Shown here in pieces: positions 25,690-34,231 of a stretch of DNA of 64,000 nucleotides (its first letter is position 1; every line of letters begins with the position of its first letter). A model generated the notes under the pieces. That model was not told where the DNA came from and did no database searches. It worked only from the letters and a program-made list of their open reading frames with translations. Source of the DNA: Sorangium cellulosum So0157-2 (lineage in GTDB: Bacteria; Myxococcota_A; Polyangia; Polyangiales; Polyangiaceae); assembly GCF_000418325.1 (NCBI RefSeq), contig NC_021658.1:1364001-1428000 (forward strand), read 5' to 3'. Made by a program: the position numbers and the translations under genes.

Positions 25690-27027
25690 TCACTCCTTGG
25701 CCGGCGACGTCATCTCGGCGGTCTGGTCCAGGGCCTCGGCGATCTCGGGCAGGATGCCGAGCCGCACGTAGATCGGCCGGGTGAGCCGCCGCAGCTCCGG
25801 CAGCTTGCGCACGAACACGCCGACCGCGGCGAGCGTCGCGACGCCGCCCCACAGCACGGTCGCCGGCGCGCCGATGCGGCCGCCCAGCCAGCCGGCGATC
25901 AGGCTGCCGAACGGGGCCATGCCGAAGAAGGCCATCGTGTAGAAGCTCATGACGCGGCCGCGCTTGTCCTCCTCGACGATCGTCTGGAGGAGCGTGTTGC
26001 TGGCCGCCATCTGCACCATCATGCCGCCGCCGACGATCGCCAGCAGCGGCGCCGACAGCCACACCGAGCGCGAGAGCGAGAACCCCACGAGGCCCAGGCC
26101 GAACAGCGCGCCGGCGATCCACAGCGCGCGCCCGAGCCCGAGGACGCTCCGCCGCGACGCGAGCCAGAGCGCCCCGGCGACCGCGCCGACCCCCGACGCC
26201 GCCATGAGCAGACCGAGCGTGTGCGCGCCCCCGTGCAGCACCTCGCCCGCGAACACGGGCATCAGGATCGTGTAGGGCATGCCGGTCAGGCTCACCAGGG
26301 CGAGCAGCAGCAGGATCGCGCGGATGGGCGCGAACGAGGACACGTAACGGAACCCCTCGCGCAGGTCGGCGAGGACGTCGCCGCGCTTTGCCGCGCGCTG
26401 CTCCGGGCGGGCGATGCGCATCGCGAGGAGCGAGGCGATGACGGCGAGGTAGCTGATGGAGTCGATGGCGAAGCACCAGCCTTCGCCCACGGCGGCGATG
26501 AGCACGCCGGCGATCGAGGGGCCGAGCAGCCGAGCGCCGTTGACCATCGAGGAGTTCAGCGCGATGGCGTTGGAGAGGTCCTCGCGCGCCTCGACCATCT
26601 GGACGACGAACGCCTGCCGCGCCGGGGTGTCAAAGGCGTTGATCACCCCCTGGAACGCGGCCAGGGAGAGGACGTGCCACACGGTGATGGTGCCGGTGAG
26701 CGCGAAGGCGGCGAGCAGCGCCGATTGCACCATCGCCAGCACCTGTGTGATCACGAGGACGCGGTGGCGATCCCAGCGATCGACGAGGACGCCGGCGATC
26801 GGGGCGATGAGGAACGTGGGTATCTGGCCGGCGAAACCGACGATGCCGAGGAGCAGCGCGGAGTTCGTGAGGCGGTAGACGAGCCAGCTCGTGGCGACGC
26901 GCGTCAGCCATGTGCCGATGAGCGACGCGCCCTGACCGAAGAAGAAGAGGCGATAGTTGCGGTGCCGGAGCGCGCGCCCCATCACGGCGAGCGTCGAGTT
27001 GGGAGCCGTGCGAGCGGGTGAATCCAC
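25690..27027 (-). CDS. MFS exporter of the EntS-like group
   Basis: 445 residues with 12 predicted membrane helices. Start GTG 27027 chosen because an extended -10 lies 8 nt upstream; the membrane part begins at RHRNYRLFFFGQGASLIGTW, the characteristic opening of MFS_3/enterobactin-exporter-like proteins. Contains VDRWDRHRVL, the loop 2-3 motif, and ends in a charged cytoplasmic tail. Members export siderophores, macrolides or other small molecules; the substrate here cannot be told. Divergent from the YncE-like lipoprotein gene. Confidence 0.85.
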   Translation of the reverse strand: MDSPARTAPNSTLAVMGRALRHRNYRLFFFGQGASLIGTWLTRVATSWLVYRLTNSALLLGIVGFAGQIPTFLIAPIAGVLVDRWDRHRVLVITQVLAMVQSALLAAFALTGTITVWHVLSLAAFQGVINAFDTPARQAFVVQMVEAREDLSNAIALNSSMVNGARLLGPSIAGVLIAAVGEGWCFAIDSISYLAVIASLLAMRIARPEQRAAKRGDVLADLREGFRYVSSFAPIRAILLLLALVSLTGMPYTILMPVFAGEVLHGGAHTLGLLMAASGVGAVAGALWLASRRSVLGLGRALWIAGALFGLGLVGFSLSRSVWLSAPLLAIVGGGMMVQMAASNTLLQTIVEEDKRGRVMSFYTMAFFGMAPFGSLIAGWLGGRIGAPATVLWGGVATLAAVGVFVRKLPELRRLTRPIYVRLGILPEIAEALDQTAEMTSPAKE

Positions 27028-27035
27028 GACGCGTG

Positions 27036-27044
27036 AGCCTAGCA
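27036..27044 (-). promoter_or_regulatory. Extended -10 promoter of MFS gene
   Basis: TGCTAGGCT on the minus strand (TGnTAnnnT), ending 8 nt before the GTG at 27027; no Shine-Dalgarno sequence between, suggesting a leaderless transcript. Confidence 0.4.
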
Positions 27045-27205
27045 CCGGGGCGCGGCGCGGCGCCGGCCCGGGCGGCCGCGGGCGCCCGTGGCAGCGCAAT
27101 TTCATTCCACGGGTGCAGCGCCTCGCGGCCGCCGGCCGCCCGGCGCCACGGCGCGCACGGGCGGGCGGATCCGTGGTACGGCGAGCCGCGTCCAGCGCGG
27201 GCGGC

Positions 27206-27214
27206 TGCTAGGAT
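27206..27214 (+). promoter_or_regulatory. Extended -10 promoter of YncE-like gene
   Basis: TGCTAGGAT, same TGnTAnnnT form as the divergent promoter 170 bp away. It leaves a leader of about 35 nt with GAGG 7 nt before the ATG at 27256. Confidence 0.4.
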
Positions 27215-27255
27215 GCGGAGGGCCCGGGCTGGCGGCGCTCGTCTCGAGGTCATCC

Positions 27256-28494
27256 ATGGTCATCGCGCGATTCCTGGGTTGCGCGCTCGCGGCGGCGGCG
27301 CTGGCGGGCTGCAGCGACCCCGATCCCATCATCGAGGTTCGCTACGGTGCTTACGAGGGCGACCCCTATCCGAACCGGCGTCCGGAGATCGCGATCCCGG
27401 AGGGCGGGATGGGCGTGGTGACAGATAGCCTCTCCGACACGATCTCCCTCATCGCGCTCGAGACCGGGGAGCGGTTCGGCGTCCGCCCCGTGGGCCGCGA
27501 GCCCGTGACGATCGATGGGCCTCACCGCGTGGCCGTGGACGCCGCGGGCGGCGCGCTCTACATCGCGCTGTCGTACCCCGACACCGCCGGATCGAGCGGC
27601 CCCCACGCGGTGCACGGCGGGAGCGCGGTGGCCGGCTATGTCCAGAAGCTCGCGCTCGACGATCTGCGCATCCTCGGGCAGGTGCGCGTCGAGGCCAACC
27701 CGGGCGACATCGCGATCTCGGAGGACGGCGGGCGCGTGGTGGTCTCTCATTTCGATCTCAAGCGCGCGCTCGACAACCCGGACGACCTCGCGGCGGCGCG
27801 CTCCTCGCTCGTGGTCGTCGATCCGGACGCGGTCTCGCCTCATGGCTCGGCCGCGCCGACGCGCATCCCGGTCTGCAAGGCCGCGAACGGGATCGCCCTC
27901 TCGCGGCCGGACGGCGCCCGGGCCTATGTGGCCTGTTATGGCGACGACGCCCTCGCGATCGTCGACCTGACGGACCCGGACGCCGAGGTGAAGCTCGTCC
28001 CTGTCGGGCCGCCGCTCTCGTCCGACGCCCACGCGTCGTCCTACGGGCCCTACGCCGCCGTCATGTCGCCCGATCAGAAGACCATCGCCGTGAGCAACAC
28101 GGACAGCAGGGAAGTGCGCTTCTTCGATGTCGCGTCGGCGACGTTCGACGAGGAAAAGACGATCCTCACGATCGGCGCGCCCTATTTCGCCGCGTGGACC
28201 CCTGACGGGAGCGCCATCTACGTGCCGACGCAGGTGCCCGACACGATCGCGCGGATCGGGATGACCGCGGACGATCGCGGCGCCGTCTCCCGGAACATCA
28301 GCGAGGAATGCTTCAGGCCGCACCTCGCGGCGCTCGACGAGGAGCACGGGCTCTTCATCGTCTGCGAGGGCGATCAGACCGTGACGCCGGGCAAGGTGCT
28401 CCGGCTCGATCCCGAGACGCTGGAGACGCGCAGCGAGGCCGAGGTGGGCCTCTTCCCCGACGCGTTCGCGCGCGTCGCGGCGGGGGCGCGATGA
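27256..28494 (+). CDS. YncE-like beta-propeller lipoprotein
   Basis: 412 residues. Lipoprotein signal ending AALAGC, then repeated blades of the YncE/40-residue type: HRVAVDAAGGALYIALS, GDIAISEDGGRVVVSHF, NGIALSRPDGARAYVAC, AAVMSPDQKTIAVSNTDS, FAAWTPDGSAIYVPTQ. Such propellers occur as surface or periplasmic binding proteins; no catalytic motif is visible. Cysteines at CKAAN/YVACY and ECF/FIVCE may form disulfides. Divergent from an MFS exporter. Common in Polyangiaceae genomes with no assigned role. Confidence 0.85.
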   Translation: MVIARFLGCALAAAALAGCSDPDPIIEVRYGAYEGDPYPNRRPEIAIPEGGMGVVTDSLSDTISLIALETGERFGVRPVGREPVTIDGPHRVAVDAAGGALYIALSYPDTAGSSGPHAVHGGSAVAGYVQKLALDDLRILGQVRVEANPGDIAISEDGGRVVVSHFDLKRALDNPDDLAAARSSLVVVDPDAVSPHGSAAPTRIPVCKAANGIALSRPDGARAYVACYGDDALAIVDLTDPDAEVKLVPVGPPLSSDAHASSYGPYAAVMSPDQKTIAVSNTDSREVRFFDVASATFDEEKTILTIGAPYFAAWTPDGSAIYVPTQVPDTIARIGMTADDRGAVSRNISEECFRPHLAALDEEHGLFIVCEGDQTVTPGKVLRLDPETLETRSEAEVGLFPDAFARVAAGAR

Positions 28495-28681
28495 GGGCCG
28501 AGCGGGTCACGCGGACGCGCTCGCTGCGCCGGATCGCCCGGCGGTCCACGCGAGCGATGAGACCGTGCGATGTGCGACGTTCGCCATCGCGAACTCGCCC
28601 TTGGGCGACGCCGTGCTAGCGCGGCCGTCGGCGATGTGGGAGAGCGTCGGGCCCGCGGGATCCGCGACGCGTCCGGTGAGC

Positions 28682-29314
28682 ATGGCCAATTACGTCTCGG
28701 TCTTCCTCGTGTCGCTGTCGGCGATCTTCTTCGTCGTGGATCCCATCGGCATCGTGCCGCTGTTCCTGACGATGACCGCCGGCGATCCCCCGGAGAAGGT
28801 GCGGCGCACGGCGCGGCGCGCGTGCGCCGTCGCCGGCGGGCTCATGCTCTTCTTCGCGCTCTTCGGCGGCGTCATCTTCAAGGTCTTCGGCGTCTCGCTG
28901 GCCGCGTTCCGCGTCGCGGGCGGCCTCCTCTTGCTCGTCACGGCGCTCGACATGCTGCGCGCCCGCGCCTCGGCGACGCGCACCACCCCGTCCGAGCAGC
29001 AGGAGGGCATCGAGAAGGAGGACGTGGCGCTCGTGCCGCTCGCCATGCCGCTCCTGGCCGGGCCGGGCGCCATCGCCACGGTGCTGGTGCTGATGGCGCG
29101 CGGCGGCGACGACCCCGTGGCCATGGCGCTGGTGCTCGCCAGCGTGGCCATCACCTTCGCGGCCTCCTACCTCGTGCTGCGCGGCGCCGGGCTCGTGCAG
29201 CGGGCGCTCAAGGCGTCCGGCGTGGCCGTGCTCGAGCGCGTCATGGGCCTCATCCTGGCCGCCATCGCCGTGCAGTTCATGGCCGACGGCGTGAAGGAGC
29301 TCTGGCGCGGGTGA
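28682..29314 (+). CDS. MarC family integral membrane protein
   Basis: 210 residues with six predicted helices. SAIFFVVDPIGIVPLFLTM at the N-terminus and AMPLLAGPGAIATVLVLM in the middle are the two MarC/UPF0056 signatures. MarC was once linked to multiple antibiotic resistance, later not confirmed; a transport role is assumed. Start ATG 28682; an in-frame GTG lies 6 nt upstream. Convergent with the PAS protein gene. Confidence 0.9.
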   Translation: MANYVSVFLVSLSAIFFVVDPIGIVPLFLTMTAGDPPEKVRRTARRACAVAGGLMLFFALFGGVIFKVFGVSLAAFRVAGGLLLLVTALDMLRARASATRTTPSEQQEGIEKEDVALVPLAMPLLAGPGAIATVLVLMARGGDDPVAMALVLASVAITFAASYLVLRGAGLVQRALKASGVAVLERVMGLILAAIAVQFMADGVKELWRG

Positions 29315-29339
29315 CGGCCGCGCGGCGCGGCGCCGCGGA

Positions 29340-29789
29340 TCACGTCGAGGGCTCCCCCGTGGAGCGGGGGCCCCGGGCCAGCTCGCGCTTCAGCTGCGCG
29401 TAGACGGCCTCCGAGATGCAGGTCGTGAAGCAGCGCGTGTGGACGAACCGCCCGTCGCGCCGGAAGACGTTCGAGTTGATGAGCACGTGCTTCACGCTGC
29501 CGTCCTTGGCGCGCAGGCGGGCCGGATAGGAGAGCAGCTGGCCGGCCCCCGCGAGGGCGGCCAGGATGTGGTCGAGCTCGGCCCTGTCGACATGGAACTC
29601 CGCGAACTGCCGGCCGATGTACTCGTGGGGCGCGTAGCCGAGGAGCTCGAGCTCGAGCTTGTTCGCCCACAGGATCTTCCCGCCCGCGTCGACCAGGTGG
29701 ACGCCCAGGGAGGCGTTGTCCAAGAAATCCTGCCAGTCCTCGAAACGACTCTCTGCATGCATGATCCAGCGGGGCAGTCTGCCAGTCAC
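29340..29789 (-). CDS. Single-domain PAS protein
   Basis: 149 residues, almost entirely one PAS fold: NASLGVHLVDAGGKILWANK, ELLGYAPHEYIGRQFAEFH, LRAKDGSVKHVLINSNVF. GTG start at 29789; an internal ATG at 29762 is an alternative that keeps the domain whole. There is no output domain, so it likely senses a ligand or redox state for a separate kinase. No kinase is adjacent; the hybrid kinase lies about 17 kb away. Confidence 0.75.
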   Translation of the reverse strand: MTGRLPRWIMHAESRFEDWQDFLDNASLGVHLVDAGGKILWANKLELELLGYAPHEYIGRQFAEFHVDRAELDHILAALAGAGQLLSYPARLRAKDGSVKHVLINSNVFRRDGRFVHTRCFTTCISEAVYAQLKRELARGPRSTGEPST

Positions 29790-29903
29790 AGCACGGTCGA
29801 CAAGGGGATCGGCAGGTGGGCGAGCGGTTGAGTCCGCGCCGCGAGGGCGGCGGCCGGCCGAGCCGGCGCGCGCGCTCCGCGGCCCGGCCCGGCCGGCGGG
29901 CGG

Positions 29904-30812
29904 CTACGCGGCCGGGGCGTCGCGGCGCGCGGCGGGCGCCCCGCGGAAGACGTGCGCGTGGGCGCGCGCGAGGTCGCGGAAGGCGCGCGGCGCGCGGCCG
30001 GTCACCCGCCGCACCGTGTCGGTGACGCGGTCCTCGGCCCCGTCGCGGATGGCGAGGTCGAGCCGCGCGAGGAACGCGGCGTAGGGCGCGGGCATCCCCG
30101 CGCTCACGAGGTACGCGCGGGCGGCGTCCTCGTCGGCGCGGACGTGGCGGATCGGCCGGCCGGCGACCTCGGACAGGATGGCCGCCACGTCGTCGTGGCC
30201 GAGCGCCTCCGGACCGGTGATGACGTGGGCGGCGTCGTGGGGCGCCTCGTCGAGCAGCGCGCGCGCGGCGACCTCGGCGATGTCCTCGGCGTCGACGAAG
30301 CCGACGCGGCCGTCGCCGGTCGCGGTCGTGATCTCGCCGGGCCCGACGATCCCGGCCCAGCGCGCGTGGCGCGGATCGACGAAGTTCTGCATGAACCACG
30401 ACGGCTGGAGCACGGTCCACTCCGGCGCGCGCTCGCGGAGCGCGCGGTGGACGGCGCCGAGGCCGGCGCTCCCCTCCGGCACGACCGACGCGCTGAGCAG
30501 CACGAGGCGGCGCACGCCGCCCGCGAGCGCGCGCTCGACGAAGGGCAGCATGAGCGTCGAGGGGTCCTCGACCAGCGCGGGCGCCAGGAGGTAGGCGCGA
30601 TCGACGCCGCGGAGCGCCTCCGCGTGCGTCGCCGGGTCGGCCCAGTCGAAGCGCGCGTGCTCCACGCCCTCGCGGCCGTCGGGCGCCGTCCGGCTCGCGA
30701 CGCGGACGCGCGCGCCCGCGGCCACGAGCCGCGCGGCGAGCGCCCGCCCGGTGGTGCCCGTCCCGCCGATGACGAGGACGCGCGGCCCGCCGCTCCCCGC
30801 GCGCGCGCTCAC
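29904..30812 (-). CDS. NmrA-type NAD(P)-binding atypical SDR
   Basis: 302 residues from GTG 30812. Rossmann motif VLVIGGTGTTGRALAARLV, then RLVLLSASV, ERAPEWTVLQPSWFMQNF and HVITGPEALGHDDVAAILSEV, the pattern of NmrA/YcfE-like NAD(P)H-binding proteins that act as redox sensors or quinone reductases. No canonical YxxxK is seen. The start overlaps the upstream SnoaL stop (GTGA), so the two are coupled. The pair is divergent from an AraC regulator that probably controls it. Confidence 0.88.
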   Translation of the reverse strand: MSARAGSGGPRVLVIGGTGTTGRALAARLVAAGARVRVASRTAPDGREGVEHARFDWADPATHAEALRGVDRAYLLAPALVEDPSTLMLPFVERALAGGVRRLVLLSASVVPEGSAGLGAVHRALRERAPEWTVLQPSWFMQNFVDPRHARWAGIVGPGEITTATGDGRVGFVDAEDIAEVAARALLDEAPHDAAHVITGPEALGHDDVAAILSEVAGRPIRHVRADEDAARAYLVSAGMPAPYAAFLARLDLAIRDGAEDRVTDTVRRVTGRAPRAFRDLARAHAHVFRGAPAARRDAPAA

Positions 30813-31261
30813 GACGCCCCCTCGCGCGGCGCGGCGAGCTCGCCGAAGGCCTCGGCGACGGGCGCCGGGTTCCAGTACTCGCGGTACCGCACGACCTTGC
30901 CGTCGCGCGTGGCGACGACCATCACGTAGTCCTGCTCGTAGCGTTTGCCCGACGGCAGGATGATCGCCGAGCCGTGCACCTCGGCGAGGGCGACGTCGGG
31001 ATCGGTCGTCGGATACCGCCGCACGTCCCGGAGCGACAGGTCGCGAAAGCGCTCGATGGTTCCCTGGAAATGGCGCCGGATGGCCGCTTTGCCCTCGAAT
31101 CGGCCCGGCACGCCGAGCGCGGTCGCATACGGGAACTCCACGATGGCGTCGTCGGCGAAGAGGGCGAGCCATCCCTCGATGTCGCGGACGATGAGGTCGA
31201 GGTGGGCGTCGAGCGCCTGCGCGGCGTCGAGCGGGCGAGGATGCGTCAGAGGGTGCGTCAT
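30809..31261 (-). CDS. SnoaL-like (NTF2-fold) protein
   Basis: 150 residues. NTF2-like fold: WLALFADDAIVEFPYATALG, FEGKAAIRRHFQGTIERF, YVMVVATRDGKVVRYREYWNP, as in the SnoaL-like polyketide-cyclase/ketosteroid-isomerase group. Many such proteins are small isomerases or ligand binders. AAAGAGG precedes the ATG at 31261. Coupled by GTGA overlap to the NmrA-type gene. Confidence 0.85.
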   Translation of the reverse strand: MTHPLTHPRPLDAAQALDAHLDLIVRDIEGWLALFADDAIVEFPYATALGVPGRFEGKAAIRRHFQGTIERFRDLSLRDVRRYPTTDPDVALAEVHGSAIILPSGKRYEQDYVMVVATRDGKVVRYREYWNPAPVAEAFGELAAPREGAS

Positions 31262-31377
31262 AGAGGGCCTCTTTTTCTCGTGGTGACGTGTCCAGCTCTC
31301 GTGCTGACGGGGGCAGCGTAGCCAGGCCGCGATTGCCGCGCGTCCGGCTCTCCGATCCGCGCGTCCACGCCGCGCGT

Positions 31378-31405
31378 CGCACGTCGCACGTCGCACGTCG
31401 CACGT
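31378..31405. repeat. Four perfect 7-bp tandem repeats (CGCACGT)
   Basis: CGCACGT repeated four times without mismatch in the 197-bp region between the divergent SnoaL/NmrA operon and the AraC regulator. 39 bp upstream of the regulator's -10. It may be replication slippage or iterated regulator contacts. Confidence 0.6.
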
Positions 31406-31443
31406 CCACCGACGGCGCCTCTGGCGGGGCCCCGCGCGTGCTG

Positions 31444-31449
31444 TACAAT
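31444..31449 (+). promoter_or_regulatory. -10 hexamer TACAAT before AraC regulator
   Basis: TACAAT ends 9 nt before the ATG at 31459; there is no Shine-Dalgarno sequence in the gap and no obvious -35. Confidence 0.4.
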
Positions 31450-31458
31450 CGAGCGCGC

Positions 31459-32397
31459 ATGTCTGCCGCGCTCGATGAAATGGCCCGGAGCGTCGCCCTC
31501 CGCGAGGCCGAGGTGATGCGCTTCGCGCTCGGCGAGCGCTGGGGCAAGCGGCAGCCGGCGCGGCGCGCGTCCGCCCGGGTCTACGCGGCGGAGCGCGGCG
31601 GCGGGTGGATCGACGTCGCGCGGCGGCGGCTCGCGTTCGGCGCGGGAGAGCTCGTGTTCCTGCCGCGGGCCGACGCGCACGCCATCCGCGATCGGCCGAC
31701 GACGTCGCTCGAGCAGCCGGAGGCCCTCTGCCGCGGGATGCACGCCGTGGCCGACGGCGCCCTGGCGACGGAGGCCCCGCCCGAGGCGCACCTCGTCATC
31801 GTCGACCTGCACCTCGACGCGGCGGGCGCCCCGTGGATCGCGCTGCTGCCGCCGGCCGTGCACGTCACGGGCACGACGCCGGGCCTCGCGCGCTGGCTGG
31901 GCGAGACGCTGGCGCTGCTCGCGGGCGCGCGGGACCTGTCGCCGGCGCTGCGCCGCTCGATCGGCGAGACGTGGGCGCACGCGCTGTTCGCGAGCGCGCT
32001 GCGCGACCCCGGGGCGTCGCTGCCGCGGGCCGAGGCGCTCCGGGACGAGCCGGTCGTGGCCGCGCTCGCGCGGGTGCGCGCCTCGCCCGAGCGCGCGTGG
32101 GAGCTCGGGGATCTCGCGCGGGCAGCCGGGCTCTCGCGCTCGGCGTTCGCGGCGCGCGCGACGGCGCTCCTCGGCGAGCCGCTCGGCCACCACGTGCGCC
32201 GGCTGCGGCTCCAGCGCGCCGCGGTGCTGCTCGCCGAGACGACGCTCCCCGTGAAGCTCATCGCCGCCCGCGTCGGCTACGACAGCGAGCCCGCGTTCGC
32301 GCGGGCCTTCGCGCGGGCCCACGGCGTGAGCCCCATCGCCTACCGGCAGGCGAGGCGGCGAGAGGACGGCGCGCCCGAGATCCGTCGCGCGGGGTGA
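31459..32397 (+). CDS. AraC family transcriptional regulator
   Basis: 312 residues. N-terminal cupin_6/AraC_binding-type domain (ERGGGWIDVARRRLAFGAGE, LVFLPRADAHAI) and two C-terminal HTH motifs: LGDLARAAGLSRSAFAARA and IAARVGYDSEPAFARAFARA, closing HGVSPIAYRQARR. This is the arrangement of cupin-AraC regulators that control neighbouring detoxification or oxidoreductase genes. Divergently transcribed from the SnoaL/NmrA pair with 197 bp between, so that operon is the likely target. Confidence 0.9.
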   Translation: MSAALDEMARSVALREAEVMRFALGERWGKRQPARRASARVYAAERGGGWIDVARRRLAFGAGELVFLPRADAHAIRDRPTTSLEQPEALCRGMHAVADGALATEAPPEAHLVIVDLHLDAAGAPWIALLPPAVHVTGTTPGLARWLGETLALLAGARDLSPALRRSIGETWAHALFASALRDPGASLPRAEALRDEPVVAALARVRASPERAWELGDLARAAGLSRSAFAARATALLGEPLGHHVRRLRLQRAAVLLAETTLPVKLIAARVGYDSEPAFARAFARAHGVSPIAYRQARRREDGAPEIRRAG

Positions 32398-32483
32398 CGG
32401 GCGCGGGAGCGCCGGAGCGCGGCGCGGCGGGCCTCGCGCCGGCGCGGCTCCGGACACCCGCGCGCGCGCCGGCTGGACGCGGC

Positions 32484-32520
32484 GGCACGCTGGCACGCTG
32501 GCACGCTGGCACGCTGGCAC
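32484..32520. repeat. 8-bp tandem repeat (GGCACGCT), 4.6 copies
   Basis: Four full GGCACGCT units and a partial fifth, 87 bp after the AraC gene in an otherwise featureless 335-bp gap before the LRR lipoprotein. Probably slippage-derived; no function seen. Confidence 0.55.
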
Positions 32521-32732
32521 ATGCGTCCGCGCGCGTGGCTCGCGAGCGCTCGCGCGCCCGGGCGCTCCGCGGGTCGCGGCGCTCATCGCTCCTCCGGGCC
32601 GGAGCGACGCGCAGGCATCGGTGGCACCCCTCGTGCTTCGAGAGGCGCGCTTCCTTCCATGCAGCTTGCTTGCCGATGCCCCGTGCTCGACGGGGCGTCG
32701 CTCCGTCTGGCTTTGTTACAGGACGAGGGGAT

Positions 32733-33947
32733 ATGTACAATGTAGACAGCGTCGGTCGATGGTTGGGTATCGCGCTCCTGACCGGAGCGGCCGGTATCGG
32801 GTGCGGGTGGGTCGTCGTTGATCCGGTGCCCGGCGCGACCGGTGCGGGGGATCCTCCTGGCGTCACGACCGGCGGGGGCGTCACGACCGGCGGGGGCGTC
32901 ACGACCGGGCAGGGCGTCACGACCGGCGGGGGCGTCACGACCGGCGAGGGCGGCTCAACGGGCCCCGGGCAGGAGCCAGGGGTGGGCGGCAGCGGCGGCG
33001 ATGCCGGCGGCACGGGCGGCGTCGGCGGCGCTGGGGCGGCCGGCGGCGGTGGAGCGGGCGGCGTTGGCGCCGGCGGGGGCGGCGGCGGTGGAGCGGGCGG
33101 CGTTGGCGGCGGTGGAGCTGGCGGCGGCGATGCGTGCGCCGGACCGCTCGCGTTCGCCGACCCGGCGCTGGAGGCGGCCGTGCGCGAGGCCGTGCGGAAG
33201 CCGGACGGCCCGCTCCTCCCGGCTGACGTCGCGTCGCTCGACTCCCTCGACGCCTCCTTCCGGGACATCCAGTCGCTTTCAGGCATCGAGTGCATCCGTT
33301 CGCTGACCGTGCTGAACGTCGGCGGCAACCTCCTGACGGATCTCACGCCGCTGGGCTCGCTCCCGAGGCTGCGCGCGCTGGGTGCTGGATCCAACCTGAT
33401 CGCGGACGTCGCGCCGCTGTCCTCGTTGCTCCAGCTGGACTCGCTGCATCTGCCCAACAACGTCATTTCGGACGTCACCGCCCTCAGCTCCCTGACGAAC
33501 CTGCGCTCCCTGTCGCTCGCCTCAAACCCGATCAGCGACATCGGACCGGTCGGCTCGCTGGTCAACCTCGTGCAGCTGTATCTCAGCTACATTCCCGTCT
33601 CGACGCTCGCGCCGCTCTCAGGCCTGGAGGCGCTGGAGCTCCTCGTGGCGGTCGACGCGGAGCTCAGCGACATCTCGGCCATGTCGGCCATGACCAACCT
33701 GAATCAGGTGCTCCTCGCCGAGAACCAGATCTCGGACCTGTCTCCGATGTCGAGCCTTCCTCACCTGTCCGCCATCGAGCTCCCGATCAACGCCGTATCC
33801 GACCTGTCGCCCCTCGTCGCCAACCCGGACATCGGCCGCGGCAGCTCCGTGACCGTGGTCTACAACCCGATCGACTGCGCCGCCCAGGCGAGCAACATCG
33901 CGGCGCTCCAGGCGCGCGGCGTGTACGTCACCTCGGACTGTCCGTGA
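32733..33947 (+). CDS. Leucine-rich-repeat exported protein (SDS22/internalin type)
   Basis: 404 residues. Hydrophobic N-terminus ending GAAGIGC (possible but non-canonical lipobox), then five six-residue VTTGGG-type repeats and a long Gly/Ala linker, then at least seven 22-residue LRRs from about residue 170 (LTVLNVGGNLLTDLTPLGS, LDSLHLPNNVISDVTALSS, LNQVLLAENQISDLSPMSS). The repeat length matches internalin/SDS22 LRRs used for protein binding. Two cysteines cap the end (IDCAA, SDCP). GGACGAGGGG precedes the ATG. Confidence 0.88.
   Translation: MYNVDSVGRWLGIALLTGAAGIGCGWVVVDPVPGATGAGDPPGVTTGGGVTTGGGVTTGQGVTTGGGVTTGEGGSTGPGQEPGVGGSGGDAGGTGGVGGAGAAGGGGAGGVGAGGGGGGGAGGVGGGGAGGGDACAGPLAFADPALEAAVREAVRKPDGPLLPADVASLDSLDASFRDIQSLSGIECIRSLTVLNVGGNLLTDLTPLGSLPRLRALGAGSNLIADVAPLSSLLQLDSLHLPNNVISDVTALSSLTNLRSLSLASNPISDIGPVGSLVNLVQLYLSYIPVSTLAPLSGLEALELLVAVDAELSDISAMSAMTNLNQVLLAENQISDLSPMSSLPHLSAIELPINAVSDLSPLVANPDIGRGSSVTVVYNPIDCAAQASNIAALQARGVYVTSDCP
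32859..32948 (+). repeat. 18-bp in-frame minisatellite in LRR gene
   Basis: Five copies of GGCGTCACGACCGGCGGG with a few substitutions, encoding the Gly-Val-Thr-Thr-Gly-Gly repeats of the linker. Copy-number change would keep the reading frame and vary linker length. Confidence 0.7.
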
Positions 33948-34218
33948 CGCGACCGCCGCGACGCCGATGCGCTCGCGCGTGAGCGCTCGCGCGCTCCTGC
34001 TCGCGCTGGACGCGACCTCGGTATCCCCCAGAGAGAACCAGGCAAGCGCTCGTGAGAGGCGCGACCACATTCCGCGATGTGCTGGTCGCCCATGACACCC
34101 TCTCTGCTGCATGATCCTCGGAGCGAGCCTGGGCCGGCGCCCTCATCGCAGGGCGACGGTGATCCGGAATTTCAAGCCTGCCTCGGAGAGACCGCGTTCC
34201 ACGGCGCGGCCTCGAGCG
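33948..34218. other. Intergenic region, no gene seen
   Basis: About 270 bp after the LRR gene. No coding ORF, no strong inverted repeat. The promoter of the next gene is at its right edge. Confidence 0.45.
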
Positions 34219-34224
34219 TATTCT
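34197..34224 (+). promoter_or_regulatory. Promoter TTCCAC-N16-TATTCT, leaderless start
   Basis: -10 TATTCT ends 7 nt before the ATG at 34232; a weak -35 TTCCAC lies 16 bp upstream. There is no Shine-Dalgarno sequence. Confidence 0.35.
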
Positions 34225-34231
34225 CCATCGC

